Shown: positions 15,837 to 24,836 of the stretch, in pieces
Position numbering within the stretch: position 1 is the first letter of the stretch
Layout of the letters: every line of letters starts with the position of its first letter
Assembly (NCBI GenBank): GCA_021826035.1
Contig: JAKBBE010000013.1
Location: 1-56,565, forward strand
DNA from: Pseudomonadota bacterium
Lineage (GTDB): Bacteria; Pseudomonadota; Gammaproteobacteria; Steroidobacterales; Steroidobacteraceae
Reading direction: 5' to 3'
DNA length: 56,565 bases
Position numbers and translations under genes: made by a program
Notes under the pieces: model-generated
The model's database searches: none
Seen by the model: the letters and a program-made list of their open reading frames with translations, nothing else
Told to the model about the DNA's origin: nothing

Positions 15837-17777
15837 TCATCGGGTCGCGAACAGTTTACTCACCGTGCGGGTCGACTCCGCGACGGAGTGCTCGTCCTCG
15901 TCGCGCTGCCACTCGCGCAGCAGATCGACGAATTGCGCCGCCGGCAGCGGCGGACTGAACTGAAATCCCTGATATTGATCGCAGCCGAGGGCGCGCAGGA
16001 ACTTCAACTGCTCCTGGGTCTCCACCCCTTCGGCGACCACCTTCAGCCGCAAGCTGTGCGCCAGAGACACGATCGCCCGCACGATCGAGGCGTCGACCTC
16101 GCTGTTCAGCGACTGCACGAAGGACTGGTCGATCTTCAGAATGTCGATCGGAAAGCGCTTGAGGTAATTGATGCTCGAATACCCGGTGCCGAAATCATCC
16201 ACCGACACCAGCACCCCGATGCGACTTAACTGCTCGAGGATGGCGGCGGATTCCTCCGGATTGGTCATGACCGCGCTCTCGGTGAGCTCGATCTCGAGGA
16301 ACTGCGGCTCGAGGTGCGCCTGCGCGAGCGCGTGCTGCACGACCTGCAGCAGATCCCCGCGATGGAACTGCGCGGCCGCGACGTTCACCGCCACGCGCAG
16401 CGGCGGCAACCCGTCGCGTCGCCACTCGGCACACTGGCGACAGGCCTCCTGCAGGACCCACGCCCCGATGTCATTGATGAGGCCGCATTCCTCCGCGAGC
16501 GGAATGAACTGTCCGGGTGAGACCAGGCCGCGCTCCGGATGGCGCCAGCGGATGAGCGCCTCGGCGCTGTGCACATCGCCGCTCGCGGTCTCGGCCTTGG
16601 GCTGGTAATACAACTCGAATTGTTGGCGCTCGATGGCATGATGCAGGTCGCTCTCGAGTCCCGCCCGCTCGATCGTGCGCGAATCCATGCCCTGCGCAAA
16701 GCGCTGCACGTTGTTGCGCCCGCGCTGCTTGGCGCAGTACATCGCCGCATCGGCCCGGGCGAGCAGACGCTCGGCCGAGTTCGCATCCGTCGGGTAGTAG
16801 GCGACGCCGATGCTGCTCGTCAGGTGCACCTCGACCTCTCCGATGCGCAGCGGCGCACGCAGCGCCGCATTGGCCCGCTGCGCAATCGCGACGGCGTCCT
16901 CGCCGGTGGCCGACGGGCTGACGATGACGACGAACTCATCCCCACCCGTGCGCGCCACGGTGTCGATGTCGCGCAGCACCGATTGCAGTCGCCGGCAGGC
17001 TTCATCCAATACGCTGTCCCCGGCGTGGTGACCGAAGGTGTCGTTGATGAATTTGAACCGGTCCAGGTCGATGACCATGATCGCAAAGGGCATCGCGTCC
17101 CGATTCGCATGGGCCATGGCCTGGGCGAGGCGGTCATCGAGCAGGATGCGATTGGGCAGCCCGGTGAGCGCATCGTGGGTGGCGAGGTGGCGCAGCTGCT
17201 GATTGGCGGCCTCGAGCTTCTCGGTGCGGATCGCCACGGCCTTCTCGAGCGTGTCCACTTGATTGCGCAGCGCCCGCTCGTGCTGCCACTTGCGCGCCAG
17301 TGCGCTCGTGCACTGCAACACCTCGATCGGCTCGAACGGCTTCTTCAGCACCAGCAGCCGGTCGGTTTGTCCGAGCCGCGTGATCACGTCGTTCCAATCG
17401 TAGTCCGAGTGCGCCGAGCAGATGACCACGTGCACATTCGGGTCCACCGCCCAGAGCCGCTCGATGGTCTCAAGGCCATCCCATCCGGGCGGCATGCGCA
17501 TGTCGATGAAGGCGAGCGTAAACGGCGCGCCCTGCTGCAGCGCCTCGCGGGCGAGCTCGACGCCCTGACGGCCCTGCAGCGCAAATTGCAGCGTACAGAG
17601 GACTCGGCTGCGCGAGACGGGCGCCTGCTCGCCGAACAGGAGCGCCTCGGCGCTGTCGAGGGCGGCATCCGCGGCGCTCTGGGCGCCGAGAATTTTCTCG
17701 AAATCACGGTGGATCGACGGATTGTCATCGACCACGAGGATGCGGATCGGCTCGATGGGAAGGGTCTGTGGGTTCAT
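15837..17777 (-). CDS. REC-GGDEF-EAL response regulator (cyclic di-GMP turnover)
   Basis: It has 646 residues. The receiver domain (11-150) has Asp17/Asp18, phospho-acceptor Asp92 in FIDMRMP and Lys145. An insertion of some 25 residues (about 45-70) makes the receiver longer than usual. The GGDEF domain has the intact motif at 278-282, and an RxxD inhibitory-site motif at 269-272 exactly five residues before it. The EAL domain keeps EAL at 406-408, the ELTES glutamate, DDFGTGYSS, ILKIDQSF and EGVET, so both catalytic sets look intact. The protein could make or degrade cyclic di-GMP; the direction cannot be read. It overlaps the kinase gene by 4 bases (ATGA), implying translational coupling and a phosphorelay. 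Confidence 0.95.
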   Translation of the reverse strand: MNPQTLPIEPIRILVVDDNPSIHRDFEKILGAQSAADAALDSAEALLFGEQAPVSRSRVLCTLQFALQGRQGVELAREALQQGAPFTLAFIDMRMPPGWDGLETIERLWAVDPNVHVVICSAHSDYDWNDVITRLGQTDRLLVLKKPFEPIEVLQCTSALARKWQHERALRNQVDTLEKAVAIRTEKLEAANQQLRHLATHDALTGLPNRILLDDRLAQAMAHANRDAMPFAIMVIDLDRFKFINDTFGHHAGDSVLDEACRRLQSVLRDIDTVARTGGDEFVVIVSPSATGEDAVAIAQRANAALRAPLRIGEVEVHLTSSIGVAYYPTDANSAERLLARADAAMYCAKQRGRNNVQRFAQGMDSRTIERAGLESDLHHAIERQQFELYYQPKAETASGDVHSAEALIRWRHPERGLVSPGQFIPLAEECGLINDIGAWVLQEACRQCAEWRRDGLPPLRVAVNVAAAQFHRGDLLQVVQHALAQAHLEPQFLEIELTESAVMTNPEESAAILEQLSRIGVLVSVDDFGTGYSSINYLKRFPIDILKIDQSFVQSLNSEVDASIVRAIVSLAHSLRLKVVAEGVETQEQLKFLRALGCDQYQGFQFSPPLPAAQFVDLLREWQRDEDEHSVAESTRTVSKLFATR

Positions 17778-19795
17778 GCGCTCAATCTCTGGGTCTCGGC
17801 GGCCGCGTCCGTCATCGGCAGTCGCAGCGTGAAGCAGGCGCCCCGATCGGCACCGGCGCTCGCGGCGCGCAACTCACCGCCCATTTCGGTGGCCAGAATG
17901 GCGCTCGAATGCAGTCCGAACCCATGGCCGTCCTGTTTGGTGGTGAAGCCGAACTCGAACAGCCGCGCCATTGCCTCGGGGCGGATGCCGCTGCCGGTAT
18001 CCTCGATCTCGATCTGAACGGCCTCCCCCGGCACTCTGCGCACCCGCACGGTGAGCACCCGGGCGCGCTCGGCGCCGCGCAGCGCCTGGCGGGCGTTGCT
18101 CAGCAGGTTCGCGAGGATCTGCAGCACCTTGTGGCGATCGAGGGTCATCTCACCGACGGGTTGATAGTCTCTGCGCACGGTGATGTCGGCGGCCGCCGGA
18201 AAATGCAGCACGAGGGCGTGCTCGATCAGCTCGGTGACCGGCACGCGCTCGAGCACACCGCCGCGCCGCGCGTACGCTTGCTGAGCGGCGATGATCTTGT
18301 CGATGTGCTCGACGTGCGTCGAGAGTGCGCGCGCCTCGCCATACAGCGCACGGTTCTCATCGAGGAGGTGCTCGCCGAGCTGGTGCAGATACCCCGGGAG
18401 CTCCTGCCCGCGCCGATCGCGGCTGAGGAACTCACCGAGGGTCTCGGAGTGCTCCGCCAGCAGCGTCGCCACGCGCTTGACGTTGCCCACCCGAGAGTCG
18501 CGCAGATGCGTCGTGAGCAGCGCGGCGCTCACCCCGAGGCTGTTCAGGACGTTGCCCACACTGTGCAGCACGCCCGTGGCCACCTCGGCCATGCCGGCCT
18601 GGCGTGAGGCTTCCTGCAGCTGAAGCTGCAACATCACTCGGCGCTCCTCCTGGCGCACCTGCTCGGTCACGTCCCAGGACACTCCGAGCAGCCGCGCGAT
18701 CCGCCCGCGTGCATCGCGCAGCACTCGCGCATGCGATTCCAGGTGAATCCGTCCCTGCGGCGACTCGATGCGCAGGCGCAGCGCGCAGGTCTCACGGCGG
18801 TGCCGTGCGGCGTGGCGGATCGTGGCACGGGCCTGCGCGGCGTCCTCGGGATGGATCCAGGCGAGCAGCACGTCGATGTGGGTGCGCACGTCGAGGTTCG
18901 AGGCCTTGAGCGAGGCGATCTCGTTCTCGGTCCACAGCAACCGGCCGTGGGCGAGGTCGAACTCCCAGCAGGCGATGCCGGCCGCCTGGGTGGCGAGCGT
19001 GAGCAGGTTCTTGCCGTGCTGCAGTTCCTGATTGAGCTTCTCCAGGCGCAGCGCATCCTGCCGGCTGCGCGACTCCAGGTGCGCGTCGTAGACGAGGGTG
19101 ATCAGGGTGATCGCGAGCAGCGCAAAGGCGCCCAAGCCGATGGTGAGGCCGAGCCAGTCGGAGTTGAAGGCGGCCCCGCCGAACACACGGGCCCGCGCGG
19201 AGAATTCGGCGGCGCGCATGCCGGTGTAGTGCATGCCGGCGATGGCCGCGCCCATGACCAGCGCCGCCGACACTTCGATCAGTCGCAGCGATCGCCGCTT
19301 GAATCTGCGCAGCGCGAAGAACAGCCACAGCGCGACGAACGACGCCGTGACGGCGATGAGCATCGAGAGGGCGATCCAGCGTGCGTCGTAGTGGATCGCC
19401 GGCGTCACCTGGATCGCGGCCATGCCGGTGTAGTGCATCGCGCAGATCCCGGCGCCCATCAGCACCGAACTGGCGCCCAGGCGTGCGAGCGTCGAGTCGC
19501 GGCGGCTGGCGATGCCCAGGGCAAATCCCGAGGTGAGCACCGCAATCAGCAGCGACAGCAGCGTCATCAGCACGTTGTAGTGCAGCGGGATCGGCGCCTG
19601 GTAGGCGAGCATGCCGATGAAGTGCATCGACCAGATGCCAATCCCCATCGAGGCGGCCCCGCCGATCAGCCAGGCGCGCGCCCCGGATCGTCCGGCCTCG
19701 GCCACCCGGCCGGCGAGTTTCAGGGCGGTGAAGGAGACGGCGACGGCGACCAGCAGCGAGAGGCTGACCAGCCACGGGTTGTACGTTGCGAGCAT
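17774..19795 (-). CDS. MHYT-domain sensor histidine kinase
   Basis: It has 673 residues from ATG 19795; an in-frame TTG lies 36 bases upstream but the MLATYNPW start matches MHYT proteins. Seven membrane segments fill residues 1-240 and carry three MHYT-type motifs (WSMHFIGM, CAMHYTGM, AGMHYTGM), thought in this family to bind metal and sense gases such as O2, CO or NO. A PAS domain follows (about 260-380). The kinase core has an unusual H-box, VATGVLHSVGNVLNSL, with the probable phospho-histidine at 411. It also has N-box ILANLLSNARQAL, G1 DTGSGI and G2 HGFGLHSSA. It is the first gene of a two-gene operon and diverges from ppiD. Confidence 0.93.
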   Translation of the reverse strand: MLATYNPWLVSLSLLVAVAVSFTALKLAGRVAEAGRSGARAWLIGGAASMGIGIWSMHFIGMLAYQAPIPLHYNVLMTLLSLLIAVLTSGFALGIASRRDSTLARLGASSVLMGAGICAMHYTGMAAIQVTPAIHYDARWIALSMLIAVTASFVALWLFFALRRFKRRSLRLIEVSAALVMGAAIAGMHYTGMRAAEFSARARVFGGAAFNSDWLGLTIGLGAFALLAITLITLVYDAHLESRSRQDALRLEKLNQELQHGKNLLTLATQAAGIACWEFDLAHGRLLWTENEIASLKASNLDVRTHIDVLLAWIHPEDAAQARATIRHAARHRRETCALRLRIESPQGRIHLESHARVLRDARGRIARLLGVSWDVTEQVRQEERRVMLQLQLQEASRQAGMAEVATGVLHSVGNVLNSLGVSAALLTTHLRDSRVGNVKRVATLLAEHSETLGEFLSRDRRGQELPGYLHQLGEHLLDENRALYGEARALSTHVEHIDKIIAAQQAYARRGGVLERVPVTELIEHALVLHFPAAADITVRRDYQPVGEMTLDRHKVLQILANLLSNARQALRGAERARVLTVRVRRVPGEAVQIEIEDTGSGIRPEAMARLFEFGFTTKQDGHGFGLHSSAILATEMGGELRAASAGADRGACFTLRLPMTDAAAETQRLSA

Positions 19796-20069
19796 TGTCC
19801 GGTTCCGGCGCACGGGGGCGCTACGGCGCAAAAATGCTGATTTTCGTCGCCGTCCGGAAGGGCTTGGTTCTCACTCCGCGTGCGTCCGCGGGGCGAAGGG
19901 GCCCCGAGGAGGGGGCCTGGGGTGGCATGAGGCCTCCGGGGGCGCGCATGAGCCCCCGACGCCCCGGCCGCCGTTCCCGAGCGTCGCTGCCGTTCGGGCA
20001 GCCCGATTTGCTATCCTTGGCAGTTTAACCGCCTGCGCCGCCCCGAAGAGGGCGGGTGTGACGCCAAAA

Positions 20070-21974
20070 ATGCTGCAAAAACTGACCGATACGATCGCCA
20101 CCCACAAGTGGTTCTGGTACACGATTCTCGGCGCGCTCGCGCTCGTGTTCGCCGCCTGGGGCGCCTACGGCATCGTGAACCTGAACTTCGGCTCGAGCAG
20201 CGATGCCGCGACGGTCAACGGCGCCCACATCACGCTGCAGCAGGCGCAGAACGCCTGGCTGCGCGAGCAGGGCCAGATCGACAAGGCCTACGGCGGCAAC
20301 CTGCCGAGCGCGCTGCGCAATCACCTGCAGAACGAGGTGCTCGAGGAGCTGATCCGCGAGTCGCTCGTCGCACAGCGCACCGAGCAGCTCGGCTACCGGG
20401 TCTCCGAGGCCGACCTGATCGCCGCGATCCGCGCCGTGCCGTCCTTCCAGGTCGACGGGCACTACTCGGCCGAGGCCGCCAAGGACGTGCTCACCGAGGC
20501 GGGAGTGTCGCTGGCGCAGTTCGAGAGCGAAATGGAGAGCCAGCTGCGCAGCAACCAGCTCTTCGACGGCATCCGCTCCTCGGACTTCCTCACCCCGGTG
20601 GAAATCGAGCGCGCCCAGGCGCTGAACGACCAGCAGCGCCAGGTGCAGTACCTCGAGTTCCCCGCGAGCCGCTACGCAAACACCGCACCGATCAGCGCCG
20701 CGCAGATCCAGGCCTACTACCAGGCGCACCAGGCGGCGTATCTGCTGCCGGAGTCGGTCGACCTGCGCTATGCGCAGCTGACGCTCGATCAGGTGCGCGC
20801 CGGGGAGACGGTGTCCGACGCGGCACTGCAGGACCTGTACCAGAAGGAGATCAATCGCTTCGTGGTGCCCGAGCGGCGCGAGGCGAGCCACATCCTGATC
20901 ACCTTCGGCAAAGACCCCAAGGCGGCCCTCGCCAAGGCCGAGCACATCCTGAAGCTCGCCCGGTCCGGGGCTAATTTCGCCGCCCTGGCCCGGCAGTACT
21001 CCGAGGACCCCGGCTCGGCGCGCAAGGGCGGTGACCTCGGTTGGATCGGCCAGCACGGGTTCATCAAGCCGTTCACCCAGGCGCTGTTCGCCATCCCGAA
21101 GGTCGGGGACATCGTCGGACCGGTCAAGAGCCCCTACGGCTATCACATCATCCGGCTCGATGCGATCCAGCCGGGCCACACCCGTGCCTTCGCCAAGGTC
21201 AAGGCGCAACTGACCGCGCAGCTGGCCCGCAGTCGCGCGACCAGCCGCTTCGGGCGGATCGAGGACCGCCTGCAGAACGCACTGAATGAGCCCGGCGCGA
21301 ATTTCGGGGCGCTGGTGAAGCACTACGGACTGACGGCAGGCGAGATCCCGCTGTTCCTGCGCGGCAGCGGTGCGGCGCCGCTCGGCGCGGCACCGGCGGT
21401 GCAGAGCCTGGTGTTCGGCAGTGCCGCGATGGCCGTGGGGGCGATCGGCGGACCGGTGATTCTCGACAACGACCGGATGGTCATCGTGAAGGTGATCGCG
21501 CGCCACGGCCCGCAGGTCAAACCGCTCGCGCAGGTTCAGGCGAGCATCGTCACGGCGCTCCAGGCGCAGCGCGCCGAGCAGGGGGCGCTGGCGGCCGCCG
21601 AGGCCGCCCGGCAGCAGCTCGTCGCGGGCAAGCCGTTTGCGACCGTGGCTGCGGCCTTGCACCTGAAGGCCGCGCCGGCGCGCTTCATCGGCCGCGACGA
21701 TCCGTCGGTGCCGGCGAACATTCTGCAGCTCGCCTTCGCCGCGGCGAAGCCCGCGGGTGCGCCGATCTTCGAGGCGAAGCCGCTTGCCGGCGGGGCCGGG
21801 GCGGTGCTGCTCGCGATCTCGGCGGTGCGGATCGCGCCGAATCAGAATCCGCTCACCGCGCGCACCCGGTTGCAGGAGCAGCTGCGCAGCGATGGCGATG
21901 GCGATGTGGTCGGCTACATGGCCCAGATGAGAGCCACGGCCAAGGTGCGCAAGAACCCGCACGCCTTCCAGTGA
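20070..21974 (+). CDS. ppiD: Periplasmic folding chaperone PpiD (SurA_N/parvulin)
   Basis: It has 634 residues from ATG 20070; a GTG at 20058 with AGAGGG upstream is an equally possible start and adds four residues. A short cytoplasmic tail leads into one membrane helix (about 15-35), followed by the SurA-type chaperone region. One parvulin domain lies at about 270-365 with EASHILITFG, GGDLGW and GYHIIRL. The parvulin motifs look well kept, whereas in E. coli PpiD this domain is inactive, so activity here is an open point. PpiD helps proteins leaving the Sec translocon. It lies downstream of lon and the tRNAs as in other gammaproteobacteria. Confidence 0.95.
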   Translation: MLQKLTDTIATHKWFWYTILGALALVFAAWGAYGIVNLNFGSSSDAATVNGAHITLQQAQNAWLREQGQIDKAYGGNLPSALRNHLQNEVLEELIRESLVAQRTEQLGYRVSEADLIAAIRAVPSFQVDGHYSAEAAKDVLTEAGVSLAQFESEMESQLRSNQLFDGIRSSDFLTPVEIERAQALNDQQRQVQYLEFPASRYANTAPISAAQIQAYYQAHQAAYLLPESVDLRYAQLTLDQVRAGETVSDAALQDLYQKEINRFVVPERREASHILITFGKDPKAALAKAEHILKLARSGANFAALARQYSEDPGSARKGGDLGWIGQHGFIKPFTQALFAIPKVGDIVGPVKSPYGYHIIRLDAIQPGHTRAFAKVKAQLTAQLARSRATSRFGRIEDRLQNALNEPGANFGALVKHYGLTAGEIPLFLRGSGAAPLGAAPAVQSLVFGSAAMAVGAIGGPVILDNDRMVIVKVIARHGPQVKPLAQVQASIVTALQAQRAEQGALAAAEAARQQLVAGKPFATVAAALHLKAAPARFIGRDDPSVPANILQLAFAAAKPAGAPIFEAKPLAGGAGAVLLAISAVRIAPNQNPLTARTRLQEQLRSDGDGDVVGYMAQMRATAKVRKNPHAFQ

Positions 21975-21978
21975 GCCT

Positions 21979-22012
21979 CTCGGGGCGGCCGGCACGCGCC
22001 GGCCGCCCCGAG
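21979..22012. terminator. Bidirectional hairpin between ppiD and fabI
   Basis: A perfect 15-bp stem (21979-21993 with 21998-22012) with a 4-base loop lies between the two convergent stop codons. It is probably shared by both genes, although T-tracts are lacking. Confidence 0.6.
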
Positions 22013-22021
22013 GGCTTCGGG

Positions 22022-22819
22022 TCAGGCCGGGTCGCTCTCCGGGAAGCTCATCCCGACGGTGCTGAAGCCGCCGTCGACGTAGAGGATCTCGGCGGTGATG
22101 CCGGCGGCGAGGTCCGAACAGAGGAACGCCGCAGCGTTGCCCACGTCTTCCTGCGTCACGTTGCGCCGCAGCGGGGCGATTTCCGCCACGCGGTTGAGCA
22201 TCTTGCGAAATCCGGCGATGCCCGCCGCGGCCAGCGTCTTGATCGGACCGGCGGAGATGCCGTTGACCCGGATGCCGCGCGGACCCAAGTCGGCGGCGAG
22301 AAAGCGCACGTTGGCCTCGAGACTGGCCTTGGCGAGCCCCATCACGTTGTAGCTCGGAATGGAGCGCACCGCCCCGAGGTAGGACAGGGTCAGCAGAGAC
22401 CCGTTGCGTCCGGCCATGAGGGGCGCGGCGGCGCGCGCGAGCGCGGTGAAGCTGTAGCTCGACACGTCATGGGCGATCCGGAACACCTCGCGGCTGGTGT
22501 TCTCGACGAAGGTGCCCGAGACCCCCTCGCGCGGGGCGAAGGCGACCGCGTGCACCACGATGTCCAGATGGCCCCACTCGCGCTGCAACCGCGCGAAGGC
22601 CGCATCGATCTGCGCATCGTCGGTGACGTCGAGCGGCAGCGTGAGCGTCGAGCCGATCGAGGCGGCCAGCGACTCGACGCGCTCCTGTATCTTCTCGTTG
22701 ACGTAGGTGAACGCGAGCTCGGCGCCCTCGCGTTGCATCGCCTGCGCGATGCCCCAGGCGATCGAGCGGTCCGATGCGACCCCGACGATGAGGGCGCGCT
22801 TACCGGTGAGAAATCCCAT
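22022..22819 (-). CDS. fabI: Enoyl-[acyl-carrier-protein] reductase FabI
   Basis: It has 265 residues from ATG 22819, with AAGGG nine bases upstream. FabI reduces enoyl-ACP with NAD(P)H in the last step of each fatty-acid elongation cycle. The variant Rossmann motif [13 protein letters not shown] is near the start and the active-site pair sits in SYNVMGLAK (Tyr-x6-Lys), with SYLG before it. The segment HAVAFAP aligns with HSIGFAP of E. coli, so Ala replaces the glycine known as residue 93, a triclosan-contact position. The gap to the upstream mltD gene is almost wholly filled by a terminator hairpin, so its promoter must be inside or around that hairpin or within mltD. Confidence 0.97.
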   Translation of the reverse strand: MGFLTGKRALIVGVASDRSIAWGIAQAMQREGAELAFTYVNEKIQERVESLAASIGSTLTLPLDVTDDAQIDAAFARLQREWGHLDIVVHAVAFAPREGVSGTFVENTSREVFRIAHDVSSYSFTALARAAAPLMAGRNGSLLTLSYLGAVRSIPSYNVMGLAKASLEANVRFLAADLGPRGIRVNGISAGPIKTLAAAGIAGFRKMLNRVAEIAPLRRNVTQEDVGNAAAFLCSDLAAGITAEILYVDGGFSTVGMSFPESDPA

Positions 22820-22841
22820 ACGAGAACCCTTCAAATGAAAA

Positions 22842-22874
22842 ACGGCCCGGGCGCCAATAGGGCGCCCGGGCCGT
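22842..22874 (-). terminator. Strong intrinsic terminator of mltD, just upstream of fabI
   Basis: A perfect 14-bp GC-rich stem (22842-22855 with 22861-22874) has a 5-base loop. On the minus strand it is followed by TTTTTCATTT. It begins 14 bases after the mltD stop and ends 22 bases before the fabI start. Confidence 0.85.
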
Positions 22875-22887
22875 CAGTGTAGACCAA

Positions 22888-24702
22888 TCAGCCGCCCGAA
22901 TCGGCCAGGATCATGAGCTTCTGACCGGCGAGAATGGGCTGGCGCAGCTTCATCGCGTTCCAGCTGAGGATCTGCGCGACCCGGACCTGGAAGTGCTGCG
23001 CGATCTGCCAGAGCGTGTCGCCCGAACGCACGGTGTAGAACACCCGGTGCACGGTGCGGGCCACGCCCGAGAGCAATCCGCCGACGCGGCTCGGCGCATA
23101 GCTCACCGCCGCCATCGCCGGGGTGATGCGCAGCCGCTGACCCGGGTGCAGCAGCTGCCCGGGACGCAGGCCGTTCCCTCGCGCCAGGGCATGCACGCTC
23201 ACGTGGTTGCGCACCGCGATCGACCAGAGACTGTCGCCGGGACGGACCTGCACGACGCGGAACGAGGGGCGTGCGAAGCGCCCGACGCGCCCGTCGGAGT
23301 ACAGACGCAGCCGCTCACCCGGGCGCAGCACCGTGTGGTGCAGCGACAGGCCGTTCATCTGCGCCAGGCGCTGAACGCTGATGCCGTGCCGCTGCGCGAT
23401 GGCCCAGAGCGAGTCGCCCGGGCGGACCCGCACGACGCGGAAGCGGAAGCGGCTGCGCCACAGGGAATGATCGGCCTGCCGGGCCGCGACCAGCACGTTC
23501 TGCGGCAGGTGGTACACCGTGGCCGGGACCTCGATCTGCTGCCCGACCACCAGGTGGCCGTTCGGCAGCGTGTTCAGTCGGCGCAGCAGGTCGGTGCTCG
23601 TCTTGAAGCGGCGCGCCACCGTGTAGACCGAGTCGCCCCCGCGCACCTTGTACAGATCGACGCCCATGCGCTCATTGGCGGTGAGCGCCGACACGTTCTG
23701 CTCGAAGATCGGAGCGGCATCGATCGGCAGCAGCAGGTAGAACGGGCCGGTCGGATCGGTCGCCCAGCGGTGGAAGGCGGGGTTCAGCTGGTAGATCTCA
23801 TCGGAGGAGATGCCCGCCAGGCGCGCGGCCACCTCCAGGTTGATCTGCCCGTCGGTGGGCACCTGGGTGAAATACGGCTGATCCGGAATGGGGCTGAAGG
23901 ACAGGCCGTACTTGCCCGGGTCTTGCACCAGGCGGGCCATGGCGAGCAGCTGCGGCACGTACAGCTCGGTCTGGCGCGGCAGTATCAGATGCCAGAAGTC
24001 CGTCGGGCGGCCGCGCGCCTGGTTGTAGCGGATCGCGCGCTCGACGTTGAGCTCCCCGCAGTTGTAGGCGGCGATCGCCAGCAGCCAGTGGCCGCCGAGC
24101 TGATCGTGCAGCTGCTGGAGGTAATTCAGGGCCGCCTGCGTGGAGGCCACCACGTCGCGCCGGCCGTCGTACCACCAGTCCTGCTTCAGCCCGAACAGCT
24201 TGCCGGTGCCGGAGGTGAACTGCCACATGCCCGCGGCCCGCGCGTAGGAGTAGGCGAAGGGCTGAAAGGCGCTCTCGATCACCGGCAGCAGCGCGAGCTC
24301 GAGCGGCATGTGCCGCGCCTGCAGCTGCGTGACGATGTAGTACAGGTACATGTCCGCGCGGCCGAACGCGCGCTGGAGGAACTCAGGGTGATTGGCGTAC
24401 CAGTGCGCTTCCTCGGCGATGAGGCGCTTGTGCGGGTCCGGCAGCGCGAAGCCGGCGCGGATGCGTGCGAACAGGTTCGCGTAATGCAGCGCGGGGGGCG
24501 CGGCCGGCGGCTGCGGCGCGGGGGTGGGCGCCGCGGCCACGGGCGGCGGCGGCGGGGTGGGGCGCTCGGTCTGCACCGCCGGGGCCGCCACGACGCGGGT
24601 CGGGGTCACGGGGCGCATCGGGGCACGGGTCGCGCAGGCCGTCAGGGCCAGAACACCGAGAACACCCAGGGCAGCGCGTGCCCAGCTCACTGAAATCGCC
24701 AA
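22888..24702 (-). CDS. mltD: Membrane-bound lytic murein transglycosylase D with LysM repeats
   Basis: It has 604 residues from a TTG at 24702 preceded by GAGAGGG; a GTG at 24690 is an alternative. The lipoprotein signal ends at Cys23 (LTAC), followed by a Pro/Ala-rich spacer. The SLT catalytic domain has the glutamate at 143 in LLPVIESAFQPFAYS, then GMWQF and AAYNCGE. MltD cleaves glycan strands of peptidoglycan, forming anhydro ends. Four C-terminal LysM modules can be counted (the first weaker), each with the pattern V-x-x-GD-S/T-L-W-x-I-A; E. coli MltD has two, so this form is extended. The gene diverges from the methyltransferase/rnhA/dnaQ group. Confidence 0.95.
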   Translation of the reverse strand: MAISVSWARAALGVLGVLALTACATRAPMRPVTPTRVVAAPAVQTERPTPPPPPVAAAPTPAPQPPAAPPALHYANLFARIRAGFALPDPHKRLIAEEAHWYANHPEFLQRAFGRADMYLYYIVTQLQARHMPLELALLPVIESAFQPFAYSYARAAGMWQFTSGTGKLFGLKQDWWYDGRRDVVASTQAALNYLQQLHDQLGGHWLLAIAAYNCGELNVERAIRYNQARGRPTDFWHLILPRQTELYVPQLLAMARLVQDPGKYGLSFSPIPDQPYFTQVPTDGQINLEVAARLAGISSDEIYQLNPAFHRWATDPTGPFYLLLPIDAAPIFEQNVSALTANERMGVDLYKVRGGDSVYTVARRFKTSTDLLRRLNTLPNGHLVVGQQIEVPATVYHLPQNVLVAARQADHSLWRSRFRFRVVRVRPGDSLWAIAQRHGISVQRLAQMNGLSLHHTVLRPGERLRLYSDGRVGRFARPSFRVVQVRPGDSLWSIAVRNHVSVHALARGNGLRPGQLLHPGQRLRITPAMAAVSYAPSRVGGLLSGVARTVHRVFYTVRSGDTLWQIAQHFQVRVAQILSWNAMKLRQPILAGQKLMILADSGG

Positions 24703-24836
24703 TTTCCCGACCCTCTCTGCGCCGTGTTAAGTTCGTTCCGCTCCGGCGCTTCGGGCACAAGCCGGGGGGTGACATTACAATAATCGGAGTCAAACCCGAA
24801 ATGTACCTTCAGATAACACAGGATGGCTAGCCCCTG

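Noticed and set aside
20025..21995. 656-codon minus-strand frame opposite ppiD
   Set aside because: It mirrors ppiD codon by codon, has no recognisable domain and lacks a start signal.
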